Positions 24,190-33,056 are shown, counted from the first letter of the stretch. The stretch: 53,320 bases of DNA from Deltaproteobacteria bacterium (GCA_005879255.1 VBKY01000075.1:1-53320), one strand, 5' to 3'. Program-made: numbers and translations. The notes: a model not told the origin generated them from the letters alone.

Positions 24190-24675
24190 ATGAAGCGCGA
24201 CATCACCGTCAGAATAAACCGCCGGGACGAGACGCTTACCGTCGACGACGCGGAAACACTGCTCGAGTTGCTACGCGATCGCTTTAAACTGTGGAGCGTG
24301 CGCGAAGGCTGTGGAGTGGGCGCCTGCGGCACCTGCACGGTGCTGCTGGACGGGCGCCCGGTCAGCTCCTGTTTTTTGCTCGCGGCGCGCGCCGCGGGGC
24401 ATGAGGTGACCACGCTCGAAGGACTGAACGACGGCGAGTCGCTCGACCCCATTCAAGTGGCGTTTATCGAGCAACGGGCGCTACAGTGCGCCTATTGTAC
24501 GCCGGGTTTCGTGCTCTCGGTCAAAGCGCTGCTCGGTGAAAATCCCAACCCATCCGACGGCGAAATCCGCGAGTACCTCTCCGGTAATCTCTGTCGCTGC
24601 GCCGGCTACGCCGATATTTTGCGTGCGGTGCGCGCGGTGCAGGAAAAACGGAACGGCACATTCGTCCAAAGTTGA
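24190..24675 (+). CDS. 2Fe-2S subunit of xanthine dehydrogenase/CO dehydrogenase family (CoxS-like)
   Basis: 161 residues carrying both iron-sulfur clusters: plant-ferredoxin-type Cys41, Cys46, Cys49 and Cys61 (CGVGACGTCT...C) and the C-terminal helical cluster Cys100, Cys103, Cys135 and Cys137 (CAYCTPGF, CRCAGY). All eight Cys are present, so this subunit looks functional. It carries electrons from the molybdenum centre to the FAD subunit. It follows the collapsed large-subunit stub by seven bases and is the last gene of this run. Confidence 0.93.
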   Translation: MKRDITVRINRRDETLTVDDAETLLELLRDRFKLWSVREGCGVGACGTCTVLLDGRPVSSCFLLAARAAGHEVTTLEGLNDGESLDPIQVAFIEQRALQCAYCTPGFVLSVKALLGENPNPSDGEIREYLSGNLCRCAGYADILRAVRAVQEKRNGTFVQS

Positions 24676-24940
24676 GCTCGCCTTCGATAATCTCATACTA
24701 GCCGCGCAGCTCTCGTTACACTCTCTCACACATGCGTCGAGGATTGTCACATCGGGTCGCGGCGACAAAATTGTTCCGAGTCGATGTAATTTGTTGCTGA
24801 AGGGTGTTACCTCTGATTGCTTAACCCTTTAAAATGCTTGAAAAAAGAGGCCGCCGGATGACACTTTTCCCGGTCACGCTTCCGTGGCATGCGATATGCA
24901 CTACACAAAGAAATGACCGATGATGGACAGTTTATAAATA

Positions 24941-26833
24941 ATGCACGCTTCTCAAGCCATTGAGGCAAACTCATTCTCGCGGCGCTCGGGGGCCTTCGAC
25001 CGGTTATTTGATGCGGCGAAGAAGGATACGGTCATTCGGCTGCGCTGGCCGCTGGTGATTCTCTCGTCTTATCTGCTTTACTATGTTCCCAGCGAATGGC
25101 TGGCGCCGGCCCAAGTTCAAGCGATACTCATTCTCTATCTGCTCAGTCACTCAACGCTTTATTTCCTAGCCGACGAACTATTCGATTCACCCTATTTTTA
25201 CGGTCCGCTTTTGGCGTTCGATACGATTGTCCTGGTGGCGGTTCTGAGTACGACCGGGACGGCGAGTCCGGATTTTTATATCGCATGTCTGTTTACTCTA
25301 ATCGTAAGCTGCATCTGCAATGACGTTCGAGGTTTGCTCGCCGTGACGATATTGGCGCCACTGGTGTATGGGTACGTTGTTTTCTACACTTCGGAGGAGT
25401 TCAATCCGAGCATCTATCTCAGGCTTCCTTTCCCATTCGTCATTTCGCTATTCTACGGCTATTTCGCCCAAGTCGAGCGCATCCGACGAGGAGCGCGAGA
25501 GAAAGAAGAGCAGGTTAAAACGGAACAACAGGCTGCCGAAGAAATCCGCCGCCAGCGCGAGCGCTTGGAAGTTCTTCACCGGGTCAACGTTTCCGTGGCT
25601 TCTACCAACGATACGGCAAGTATACTTGCGGCTTTCCTGGAAACAGCGCTGATCCATCTGCCCTATGCAGCGGCAATTGTCAGGCTAAAGAATCGTGCAA
25701 CAGGGGCGCTCGAGACAGCCGCCGCGCAGGGGTTCAAGACCAAGGGACTTGACAGCGCAAACGAGTCATTGATCTTCACCGATCGTGTAGTAGAGGAACG
25801 AAGGCCGCTGACGGTTCGAAACGTTTTCGCAGACGCGCGCGTTCAAAGCCTCAGCTTTTTTAAGAACGAAGGGCTCGTATCCTTCCTTGGCGTGCCGTTA
25901 ATGGCGAACAACGAGGCGTTGGGCTGTCTGGTATTCCTGACGCGGGACGAGCATGAGTTTAGCGAGGAAGAGGTCGATTTCCTATCGACTTTGGCTGGGC
26001 AAGCCGCGATCGCGATTCATCACGCGGAGCTTTACCAGCGGAGCCAACAACAGGCCGAGGAACTGCGCAGCGCACACAAGATCAAAGACGAATTTTTGCG
26101 AGTTGTTTCGACCGAGCTCAAGACGCCCTTGAACGTGATTACCGGGTACGCGGACATGTTTTCGGAGGGATTGCTGGGAACGATGACACCCATCCAAGAG
26201 AAAGCGGTCGCGACGGTCGCAAAACAATCAAAAGAGCTGCAAGGATTGATCGACACCGTGTTGCAAGTGAGCAACATGGAGGCGGAAACGCTGCATGTGG
26301 ACCTTCATGAAGTCAATCTCTGGGAGTTCTTCTCCGAACTCAGATCAACTTACGATGGCCCACTGGGGAAAAACGTCAAACTGGTTTGGACTTATCCGTA
26401 TGACATGCCCTCGGTGCAGGCGGACCGCGGGAAGCTCAAACATATTTTGGAAAATTTAATTAATAATGCGCTTAAGTTCACCGAGCACGGAACGGTGACG
26501 GTATCGGCACGGTACCTTGCCTCAAAAAGGCTATTGGAGTTTAAGATTGCTGATACCGGCGTCGGTATTCCGCAGGAGCAATTATCCACTGTCTTCGAGA
26601 AGTTCGGGCAAGTGAAAGGCGCTAATCCTTCGATGCCGCATGGAGGAGTTGGCCTGGGACTTTACATCGTTAAGAAATACATGGACCTTCTAGGCGGGAA
26701 AATTTATGTCGAGAGTCACGCCGGTGAAGGCTCAACTTTTACGCTCTTGATCCCGGCGCCAGTGAAGACGCTATGGTCAGCGCACGAGCAGCTTCTGTTG
26801 CCCACCGGAAGTGAAAATTTTGGTCTTGGTTAA
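24941..26833 (+). CDS. Membrane GAF histidine kinase lacking the phospho-accepting His
   Basis: 630 residues: about six membrane helices (residues ~30-180), a coiled-coil linker (~185-215), a GAF domain (~220-365), a HisKA-like dimerisation segment and a HATPase domain. The ATPase boxes are intact: LENLINNALKF (N), DTGVGIP (G1), FEKFGQ (F) and GGVGLGLYIVKKY (G2). The H-box, normally FLRVVSHELKTPLN, reads FLRVVSTELKTPLN, so the phospho-acceptor is Thr391 (ACC at 26111-26113). Normal autophosphorylation is therefore doubtful. It may be a pseudokinase acting by conformational signalling or a recently damaged gene. No response regulator adjoins. Confidence 0.88.
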   Translation: MHASQAIEANSFSRRSGAFDRLFDAAKKDTVIRLRWPLVILSSYLLYYVPSEWLAPAQVQAILILYLLSHSTLYFLADELFDSPYFYGPLLAFDTIVLVAVLSTTGTASPDFYIACLFTLIVSCICNDVRGLLAVTILAPLVYGYVVFYTSEEFNPSIYLRLPFPFVISLFYGYFAQVERIRRGAREKEEQVKTEQQAAEEIRRQRERLEVLHRVNVSVASTNDTASILAAFLETALIHLPYAAAIVRLKNRATGALETAAAQGFKTKGLDSANESLIFTDRVVEERRPLTVRNVFADARVQSLSFFKNEGLVSFLGVPLMANNEALGCLVFLTRDEHEFSEEEVDFLSTLAGQAAIAIHHAELYQRSQQQAEELRSAHKIKDEFLRVVSTELKTPLNVITGYADMFSEGLLGTMTPIQEKAVATVAKQSKELQGLIDTVLQVSNMEAETLHVDLHEVNLWEFFSELRSTYDGPLGKNVKLVWTYPYDMPSVQADRGKLKHILENLINNALKFTEHGTVTVSARYLASKRLLEFKIADTGVGIPQEQLSTVFEKFGQVKGANPSMPHGGVGLGLYIVKKYMDLLGGKIYVESHAGEGSTFTLLIPAPVKTLWSAHEQLLLPTGSENFGLG

Positions 26834-26884
26834 GATTGCAGCCGGCAGGAAAGCTTCGAGCCGGCATTGGATTTCCTCGATAAT

Positions 26885-27721
26885 TTAGTGCGGACCGTCG
26901 AAAAACGCGCGGTTGTCTCGCCTCAGATACATTCTGACCCAGAGATCATACAAATTATCCGGCCTGTAGACGTCGATCTCCTTTCGTCCTTGGGGAGTTT
27001 CGACAACCACGCCGATTGAAAGTTCCTGCCAGGCAATACCCAACAATCGTTCGCCCTTCTGACCGACGACGTCTCCAACGGTTCGCAGCAACTGTGATAA
27101 ACAATGGCCATCAGCGGTACCGCTTTGCTGACGACGCCGAGCTCGCTGTTCCCGTTCGATCCGGTCTAGCTCCTGGACCGAATAACGCAGCCTCTTACCG
27201 GTCTGGGTAGCGGAAAGGGCGAAAGATTCCTCATGACCCAGCGTACGGGGTGGAATTTTGTTTCGCCATAATTTCTGCAGTCGGTTTTTGCTGATGCGAA
27301 AGAGCGGGTTATTACTCTCGGCCTGGTCGTCCGACTTAATCCACACCAAGTAGGCGTCGCCGGTATATTCGAGATTGAAGGTACTAAGATGCAGATTCTC
27401 CAAATCTTGGCCAATGACGCGTAAGTGGCGGGCGTAATCTGCTGGACTTATTCTTGTGTCCATTTCATTCTTCCGGGGCTGCGCGCCTAATCCAATTGCC
27501 GAGCCTGTCGACCCAATTCGCACCAGGCGCAGCGTGGCTCGCCAAGATGACCGGATCGGTCTTCTAGCCCCACGCACAATTGTATGCACAGGCAGCTTAT
27601 AGTTGCAATTGAGACAGAAATTGGTAACCGAGACTTCGCGGGCCTTTACCAGCTGTTTAGCGACGGCAAACCCAACAAAATAATTACACTTAGGACACTG
27701 ACGCGCGCGGTACTTCGCCAT
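26885..27721 (-). CDS. Unknown zinc-ribbon protein
   Basis: 278 residues from ATG 27721 (MAKYRARQCPKC). The frame extends to 27775, but this Met places the zinc ribbon at the N-terminus. Cys9/Cys12 (CPKC) and Cys36/Cys39 (CLNC) form a two-knuckle ribbon. The middle (ISPADYARHLRVIGQDLENL) starts a second, ribbon-free region with a conserved-looking LEYTGDAYLVWIKSDDQ strand set and an Arg-rich helix (DRIEREQRARRR). The C-terminus (EIDVYRPDNLYDLWVRMYLRR) looks like a binding or multimerisation tail. I do not recognise the family. A role in nucleic-acid binding is only suggested by the ribbon and basic helix. Confidence 0.65.
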   Translation of the reverse strand: MAKYRARQCPKCNYFVGFAVAKQLVKAREVSVTNFCLNCNYKLPVHTIVRGARRPIRSSWRATLRLVRIGSTGSAIGLGAQPRKNEMDTRISPADYARHLRVIGQDLENLHLSTFNLEYTGDAYLVWIKSDDQAESNNPLFRISKNRLQKLWRNKIPPRTLGHEESFALSATQTGKRLRYSVQELDRIEREQRARRRQQSGTADGHCLSQLLRTVGDVVGQKGERLLGIAWQELSIGVVVETPQGRKEIDVYRPDNLYDLWVRMYLRRDNRAFFDGPH

Positions 27722-27996
27722 GATGCGAGACTTGTTCAAGCGTTGGTTTTTATGCGTAACCGCCGCGGAAGTCAAGAAATTTTGCTGCCGTTTTACAACA
27801 AATTCTTAATTTTCGTCTGGGATCACATTTTTTTCGTAGACCGCTGGTAAATCCTGTCAGCAAGTGTCCATTTATGGTCAATGTTGGTGCCGAATCCGAT
27901 CAGACCGTGTTAAATCCACCGCGGTTTTCGATTCCCAGGACTTTATGATAAAAATTTTTCCAGATCCTAGACCACGACAAATTTGGAGGAATCGGC

Positions 27997-29079
27997 ATGG
28001 GAGAAAATATTAGAGTGTTCGACTGTGACGGTCATATCATTGAATCGATCTCGGAAATGGTGCCGTTCTTGGACCCTGTCGATCGTGAAATTGCGCTCAG
28101 GCCTTCCAGAAACCGCCAGGGTGTGTTTGCCGGCCTGGATGCGATTCATTATCCGCGCAATGTGCACAAATCGGGCGAGGTTGAAGCACCGCGTCGCCCG
28201 CGTATCGACGCCAGCGATCAACGGAAGGGATCCGGTGAAGACTGGGTTGCTTTCTTGGAGAAAGCAGGAGTTTCCGAAACGGTTCTGTTTCCGTCCGAGG
28301 GCCTATCGGTGGGCTTTTTTCAACAGGCCGATTACGCCGTGCGGGTATGCCGAGCCTTCAATGATTATGTTTCGGAACGTTACCGAAAAGTCGACAAACG
28401 GCTCTATCCGATGGGTCTCATCGCCATGCAGGATGTGAAAGAAGCGGTGAAGGAGCTTCGTCGGCTGGTGCTGGAGCTCAAGCTCCCCGGTGCAATGCTG
28501 CCGTCGCGCGGCTTGCCGCTTCATCTCGGCCATGATTATTACTGGCCGGTCTATGAAGAGGCAGCTAATCTCGGCTGTGCGCTGGGGATTCACGGCGGAT
28601 CGAGCTTAGGACTTGGCGCCGACACGTTCACCGATGCCTGGGCGGCGCGTGTCTTGCGACATCCGGTGCCGCTGGCGCTGGAGTTCGTGTCGCTGGTTTC
28701 TCACGGTGTTTTTGACCGCTACAAAGATTTGCGGGTCGGTTTCTTTGAAGGTGGTTGCGCCTGGATCTTGCTGCTTAAAGACCGTATGGACCGCGACGAC
28801 AATGTTTATACCACCAGCACGGGCAAGTCGCGCGGTCTCAACGATTATCTATCGAGCGGTCAGATCTTAATCGGTTGCGAGGGCAATGAATGGATTCTGC
28901 CTTACGTGATCAAACAGGTCGGCGCCGAGGCTTTTGCCTATGCATCCGATTATCCCCACGAAGTCGATCTCGTAGCAGCGAAACAGATGATTCACGAGAC
29001 CATTGAGCGGCCGGACTTAACCCACGCCGAGAAGGCCGCGGTGCTGGGAGAGAACGCGAAGAGATTTTTTAGGGTCTAA
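27997..29079 (+). CDS. Amidohydrolase family 2 (TIM-barrel metal-dependent hydrolase/decarboxylase)
   Basis: 360 residues preceded by GGAGGA. The N-terminal DCDGHIIES is the first metal motif of amidohydrolase-2 proteins, with further landmarks LGIHGGSSLG, FEGGCAWI and the final SDYPHEVD (catalytic Asp region). The family includes aminocarboxymuconate-semialdehyde decarboxylase and gamma-resorcylate decarboxylase, and many uncharacterised members. An aromatic-acid decarboxylase or hydrolase role would suit the neighbourhood, but no substrate residues allow a firm call. A terminator hairpin follows at 29139. Confidence 0.88.
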   Translation: MGENIRVFDCDGHIIESISEMVPFLDPVDREIALRPSRNRQGVFAGLDAIHYPRNVHKSGEVEAPRRPRIDASDQRKGSGEDWVAFLEKAGVSETVLFPSEGLSVGFFQQADYAVRVCRAFNDYVSERYRKVDKRLYPMGLIAMQDVKEAVKELRRLVLELKLPGAMLPSRGLPLHLGHDYYWPVYEEAANLGCALGIHGGSSLGLGADTFTDAWAARVLRHPVPLALEFVSLVSHGVFDRYKDLRVGFFEGGCAWILLLKDRMDRDDNVYTTSTGKSRGLNDYLSSGQILIGCEGNEWILPYVIKQVGAEAFAYASDYPHEVDLVAAKQMIHETIERPDLTHAEKAAVLGENAKRFFRV

Positions 29080-29090
29080 AATTACTTCGG

Positions 29091-29126
29091 GTTCAAATCG
29101 TTCAAGACGTTCAAAAAGTTCAAACC
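29091..29126. repeat. GTTCAA-type 9-bp direct repeat array
   Basis: GTTCAAATC, GTTCAAGAC, GTTCAAAAA, GTTCAAACC in exact 9-bp register, followed by a decayed GTTAAAGGT. It lies between the amidohydrolase stop and the terminator. The same unit occurs at 6741-6784 and 20828-20851. Confidence 0.65.
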
Positions 29127-29138
29127 GTTAAAGGTAAG

Positions 29139-29174
29139 AAAGCCGGGTGAGAGACGACCTCCCCGGCTTTTTTA
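29139..29174 (+). terminator. Intrinsic terminator
   Basis: AAAGCCGGG (29139-29147) pairs with CCCGGCTTT (29162-29170), and the T-run continues to 29173. It ends the plus-strand amidohydrolase transcript; the stem is symmetrical enough that it may also serve the opposing EutA gene. Confidence 0.8.
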
Positions 29175-30656
29175 TTGTTGAGGCGAGGCGGGGAAGATGA
29201 GGGACTTGATTACGACCGGCACGGCGCCGGATGACTCGATCAGCGCGCCGATGTCGATGTAGTCGAAATCGCTGAGCGCGATGCCGTCGATGGAGATGAT
29301 CGGGTTTTGCAGCTGCAATTCTTCCTGGAAATGAAGTCCGACAATGCCGCCGATGTCGCCGTCATTTACCAACACCAGCGGATGACCCTTGGCAAAGATG
29401 TCTTTGAGACCCTCGGCAACGCCGCCGCAGAAAGCCTGCAAGCGAAAGAACGTCGCTGAGCCGTCCCAGTGAAAAGCGACGGCCACCGGCTGGCGTCCGT
29501 GCAGAAGATCGAGGCGCCGCAGCGCATTGAGCAGCGCGTCACGGACGGCCTCTTTGGTGAAATCGTCTTCGTTTAGCGGAAACTCCGGCGCGACGACAGC
29601 AACGTTGCGCACGGGGACGGCATCCTCGGGTGAAATGAAAACCGTGTTGCCGCTTACTTGAACTGTATACTGTGAGGCACCGATGACCGTGGCCCGGATC
29701 CTTGCCGCTGGCTCCATGACGAGAATCTCTAAGTCGGCCATGCGCCGATGGATCTCATCCGCGATCAGCGGCCCCAGGTCGCCGAAGCTCGATTTGGTAC
29801 GATTGTAGATAAACTCGGAAACGCCGCCGGAGAACATCACGCAGTCGATCTCGCCCCGATAAGTTAACGGTGATAGGCGAAGGAGCGCTTTGGTCTCCTC
29901 GGTTATCGACTCGCGTTTGAGCATCGCAAAAAGTTTGTCTACCATCCCCGCAACCATTTTGCGTGAGTCGTCTTGGAGAATTTTTTGACCCAGTTCCACG
30001 GTGAAACCGGCCCAGCCGGCATGTTTTCGCCCAGCGTCCTCGATACGAACCAGCGCGCCATCGCGGTCAAACGCGAGTAGGCGCGCCCCGATGTCGATTG
30101 CCGAGACTTCCTGGACCTTGCCGTTGTTGCAAATGGCGAACTTGCTCGTGCCGCCACCAACATCGATGTTGAGCACGACGCCGCCAGTTTTCGCGGAGTG
30201 CGCGACGGCGCCCGAGCCATGCGCCGCCATCGTCGCTTCGAGACCATCGCCAGCGCTTACCGCAACGAATTTTCCCGCTTCTTCAGCGAACAGTTCGGCG
30301 ATGGCGCGGGCATTGCGCCGGCGGACGGCCACGCCGGTCAAGATCAGCGCGCCGGTGTCGACCTCGTCGCGCTTGATTTTGGCCTTTTTGTATTGCGCGT
30401 TGATAAATGCTTCGAGGGCATCAACATCGATCCGGGTGTCATCCTTGTACGGGGTTAGAAGAATGTCCGATTCGTTCAGCACTTCACGCCGGGTGACGCG
30501 GTAGCGAGATCCTTCGAGAGTGAGCTCCAGGCGGGAGAAGACTAGATGCGATGTCGAGGAGCCGATATCTACGCCGACACTGGTGAGCCGAAGGGTCTCC
30601 TCTTCCTGCATGTGTCGGTTGGCATTGGAAAACGAACCTCTCGGTGTGGTGGCCAT
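29172..30656 (-). CDS. eutA: EutA-like reactivating factor for ethanolamine ammonia-lyase
   Basis: 494-residue member of the actin/HSP70-like ATPase superfamily. LTSVGVDIGSSTSHLVFSRL is the phosphate-1 motif of EutA, followed by VLNESDILLTPY, VLNIDVGGGTSKFAI (phosphate-2) and MFSGGVSEFIYNRTKSSFGD. EutA swaps damaged cobalamin out of ethanolamine ammonia-lyase (EutBC) in an ATP-dependent way. No eutB, eutC or other eut gene is in the window. The upstream neighbour on the same strand is a bicupin protein, 100 bases away. Either the lyase is encoded elsewhere or this copy serves another cobalamin enzyme. AAAGGA precedes the ATG. Confidence 0.88.
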   Translation of the reverse strand: MATTPRGSFSNANRHMQEEETLRLTSVGVDIGSSTSHLVFSRLELTLEGSRYRVTRREVLNESDILLTPYKDDTRIDVDALEAFINAQYKKAKIKRDEVDTGALILTGVAVRRRNARAIAELFAEEAGKFVAVSAGDGLEATMAAHGSGAVAHSAKTGGVVLNIDVGGGTSKFAICNNGKVQEVSAIDIGARLLAFDRDGALVRIEDAGRKHAGWAGFTVELGQKILQDDSRKMVAGMVDKLFAMLKRESITEETKALLRLSPLTYRGEIDCVMFSGGVSEFIYNRTKSSFGDLGPLIADEIHRRMADLEILVMEPAARIRATVIGASQYTVQVSGNTVFISPEDAVPVRNVAVVAPEFPLNEDDFTKEAVRDALLNALRRLDLLHGRQPVAVAFHWDGSATFFRLQAFCGGVAEGLKDIFAKGHPLVLVNDGDIGGIVGLHFQEELQLQNPIISIDGIALSDFDYIDIGALIESSGAVPVVIKSLIFPASPQQ

Positions 30657-30697
30657 GAAAATCCTTTGGGTCTGGTGAATTCGTTCCGAGTCCAGAG

Positions 30698-30742
30698 TCT
30701 AGAGTCTGGTGTTAAGCCAAACTCTAAACTCGAGACTCTAGA
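30698..30742. repeat. 10-bp inverted repeat TCTAGAGTCT / AGACTCTAGA
   Basis: Perfect arms at 30698-30707 and 30733-30742 lie in the 100-base gap between the bicupin gene and eutA, both transcribed leftward. The arms are themselves rich in AGAGTCT and GACTCTA repeats. A hairpin could punctuate the transcript. Confidence 0.5.
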
Positions 30743-30756
30743 TGCGAGACAGATTC

Positions 30757-31953
30757 TTAGTAGGAGTGCTTGTAGAGATCGGGCTCCATGCGCGATTGCG
30801 CGCCGACCCTTGCCAGTGTTTCTTCGAACTCTTTTCGGAGGAACGGATCTTCTTCGTTGTAGGGGATCGCAGTGCCGCCGTCTTTCATGTCGATGGCGCC
30901 GTAATCGATACCCTTTTCCCCGGGGCGGCCGCGATCGCGCCCCGGCGCATTGGGGCCGAACCAAGCAGTGAGCCGCAGAGGCTCCTTGCTGGCGCCAAAG
31001 TGAGCATGGAACCAGTTGCCGCTCATCGGCGCCGCGCTGACCATACCCACAGGTTCATAGTCCTGCCGTCGGATTTCTTCCGTCGTGCCTTTTTCCCAGG
31101 GATGCGTGCCCAGCTTTGACGGCCAAGTGTAGGTATATCCTTTGCCGCTGAGGCAGATCAGCACAGCCGCCGAGCCGTGCGCATGTGCCTTCGAGTAACG
31201 GCCTGTTTCATGCTGGCCGATCCACATGTAGAAATGCTGCCCAGCCATGTGCGGTTCGATGCGCCGGTAACCCGGCGAGCGACGGTTATCCATGGGTAAC
31301 TCGCAGGACATCACGTCGGGAATGATGTTCGTCTGGCGCATGGCGAGACCCCGAAGCGGGTCCGGCGTGACTTCTTCTTTGTACTTGTAGTAGTCGTCGC
31401 TGGGATCGAAACGATCTTTGAAATGATAGGGGCAATTGAAGATAAAATCTTCGTTGCCAAAGTTATTCATAATGTTTGGCGCCGTGGTGCCGGCCAGTAA
31501 AAGCGCCGGGCTCGACGTCGCATTGACGATGCGATGCGTAGCATTCATCGGGATGGCGAAGATCGAACCTTTCTGCCATTCAAACGTGAGCTTCTTCGGA
31601 TTGCCGTCGACCCAAACTTCCGTTGTGCCGCGGCCGTCGACGACGAGGTACTGCTCTTCGTACAAGTGCTTTTCGGGATTCAATGCTCCCGCGCCGGGAA
31701 CTTCAACGACGTAGCAACCCCACAGACCTTCGGTGCCAAGGAGCTGAATAAATGTGCCGCTGCCGCCCATGCGCTTCCACGGCTTGCGCGGCAGGTCCTG
31801 CACACGGCGCACGCCGATGTCACGATAGATCGGAATGCCCTGCGACTCCATGAAGTTGTCATAGGCCGTGTTCGGCCGGAGAAATTTCCCATAGCCGGCT
31901 CTAGTCTTTTTGTCTGTCGGTTCCTGAAATGATTGCTCAGCGGGTTGATCCAT
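30757..31953 (-). CDS. Bicupin protein (cupin-fold, possible ring-cleaving dioxygenase or related)
   Basis: 398 residues. ATG 31953 is chosen because AAGGAGG lies five bases upstream; the frame extends to 32010 without a site. Two cupin modules can be seen. The first (residues ~80-150) has KHLYEEQYLVVDGRGTTEV and PMNATHRIVN. The second (~220-315) has KAHAHGSAAVLICLSGKGY and a later GNWFHAHFG. His and Glu residues fit a metal site in both. Length and the double barrel recall gentisate/1-hydroxynaphthoate-type dioxygenases, but the distinctive motifs are not certain, so only the fold is asserted. It lies upstream of and in the same direction as eutA. Confidence 0.78.
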   Translation of the reverse strand: MDQPAEQSFQEPTDKKTRAGYGKFLRPNTAYDNFMESQGIPIYRDIGVRRVQDLPRKPWKRMGGSGTFIQLLGTEGLWGCYVVEVPGAGALNPEKHLYEEQYLVVDGRGTTEVWVDGNPKKLTFEWQKGSIFAIPMNATHRIVNATSSPALLLAGTTAPNIMNNFGNEDFIFNCPYHFKDRFDPSDDYYKYKEEVTPDPLRGLAMRQTNIIPDVMSCELPMDNRRSPGYRRIEPHMAGQHFYMWIGQHETGRYSKAHAHGSAAVLICLSGKGYTYTWPSKLGTHPWEKGTTEEIRRQDYEPVGMVSAAPMSGNWFHAHFGASKEPLRLTAWFGPNAPGRDRGRPGEKGIDYGAIDMKDGGTAIPYNEEDPFLRKEFEETLARVGAQSRMEPDLYKHSY

Positions 31954-32441
31954 AATGCCTCCTTCTTGCTCGTATAATTCGTTGGAATCTGCAGATCGGC
32001 GTGAGATCACGTACTCAAGCCCAGCGGATTTGAGTCAATTATTATCGATTGACCGATTGGGAGTCAAACGAACGACGCAGACTACACGTGTAGGTAAAAG
32101 CTTCTTGACCTATGCGGAATCCGTGGCCAAAACAACGGAAGCATCAAGTTCTGAAAGTCAGGGACAGCCATATTTTACACCTAAGTGCGTTGAGACCCGA
32201 GAATCAAGGACGGTCTTGACGCCACCCACGTTCTTCACGTGGAACTCTGGTCCACTACCCCTTCGTGTCGCCGCCGAAGTATTGACTAGCTCTGTTTCCC
32301 TATTCCCTAGATTCGATTCGCCAACATTAGTTAGCCAGATTCAATCCTTTATAATAGCAACTTGTCGATTTGTTTTTGTTGGATGTTCCTTTTGCAAGCA
32401 CAGACCAGTTTTTTCCGATAAGGCTGTCAACGCAGCTCTCC
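31954..32441. other. Long intergenic stretch, no convincing gene
   Basis: About 490 bases lie between the bicupin start and the exonuclease stop, both on the minus strand, so the bicupin promoter should be within. It has a lower GC content than its neighbours. It holds a perfect 12-bp palindrome (32082-32093) and, near 32160, GGGACAGCCATATTTTA, text that resembles flanks of REP-associated transposon elements. One open plus-strand frame (31955-32467) shows no family pattern. Confidence 0.55.
32082..32093. promoter_or_regulatory. Perfect 12-bp palindrome CTACACGTGTAG
   Basis: A perfect dyad about 130 bases upstream of the bicupin start. Position and symmetry suit a dimeric regulator operator, but no regulator is encoded nearby. 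Confidence 0.3.
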
Positions 32442-33053
32442 CTACTCCGGCCCCGGTCCGTTCGTAAACGTCAGCCGGCGATAGACTTGCCGCGCGGAGT
32501 CGACGTCGCGTTTACAGTATTCGATGATCTCAGCGAGTTTGCCCGCTCGGTAATACGGATAGACCTTCGACCCGTCGAGACTTTCCTTCGGCGACGGAAT
32601 GCCGAGGGCTTTGGAAAGTGTGTCGAGGCTCGCGTGTTCGCGACCCCACTTGCTCCACTCCTGCATGGTGTCGTAGATCGGCGCGTTGCGAAAGCGGGTG
32701 AATGGAATATCGCGCGATGGTTTAATCTGATGGATGATCGAGCGTTGATAGATAAAGCGAAGGTCGAAATCGAGGATATTGTGGCCGACGAAGAGATTGC
32801 ACTCGGCCGCTAGTTTCCAAAAGGCTTTGATAATTTCGGTCTCTTCGCCTTGGAGAACTTGCACTTCGCAGCCAGCGGGCGGCTCGATGGCGTAGCAGAG
32901 GCAAAGAATCTTCGCGGTTGCCGCCGATAGGCTGAGCTTTTTGAGCAGCTCGGTTTCGTTCAGTTGGATTTGCGCTTCAAGGAGACCGTTTTCCTGTAAC
33001 GAGGGGTCGGTGGGGACGGTTTCGATATCGAGAAAAATAATCTTCATGGGCAT
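32442..33053 (-). CDS. PolB-like 3'-5' exonuclease (DnaQ-fold, PF10108-type)
   Basis: 203 residues. The DEDD motifs are visible: FLDIETVP (ExoI: D, E), GHNILDFDLRFI (ExoII: D) and YCKRDVDSARQVY (ExoIII: D, with Tyr as in the DEDDy class). The middle W(S)KWGREHASLDTLSKALG is typical of the predicted 3'-5' exonuclease family related to DNA polymerase B. Its start is three bases after the AddA stop, so it is co-transcribed with addB-addA and probably helps process DNA ends or proofreads during recombination repair. Start is MPMK (33053) or MK two codons on. Confidence 0.9.
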   Translation of the reverse strand: MPMKIIFLDIETVPTDPSLQENGLLEAQIQLNETELLKKLSLSAATAKILCLCYAIEPPAGCEVQVLQGEETEIIKAFWKLAAECNLFVGHNILDFDLRFIYQRSIIHQIKPSRDIPFTRFRNAPIYDTMQEWSKWGREHASLDTLSKALGIPSPKESLDGSKVYPYYRAGKLAEIIEYCKRDVDSARQVYRRLTFTNGPGPE

Positions 33054-33056
33054 GGA

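Noticed and set aside
31955..32467. 170-codon plus-strand frame in the gap upstream of the bicupin gene
   Set aside because: Composition is unpatterned, with no domain and no good start, and it overlaps the exonuclease gene end on the other strand.
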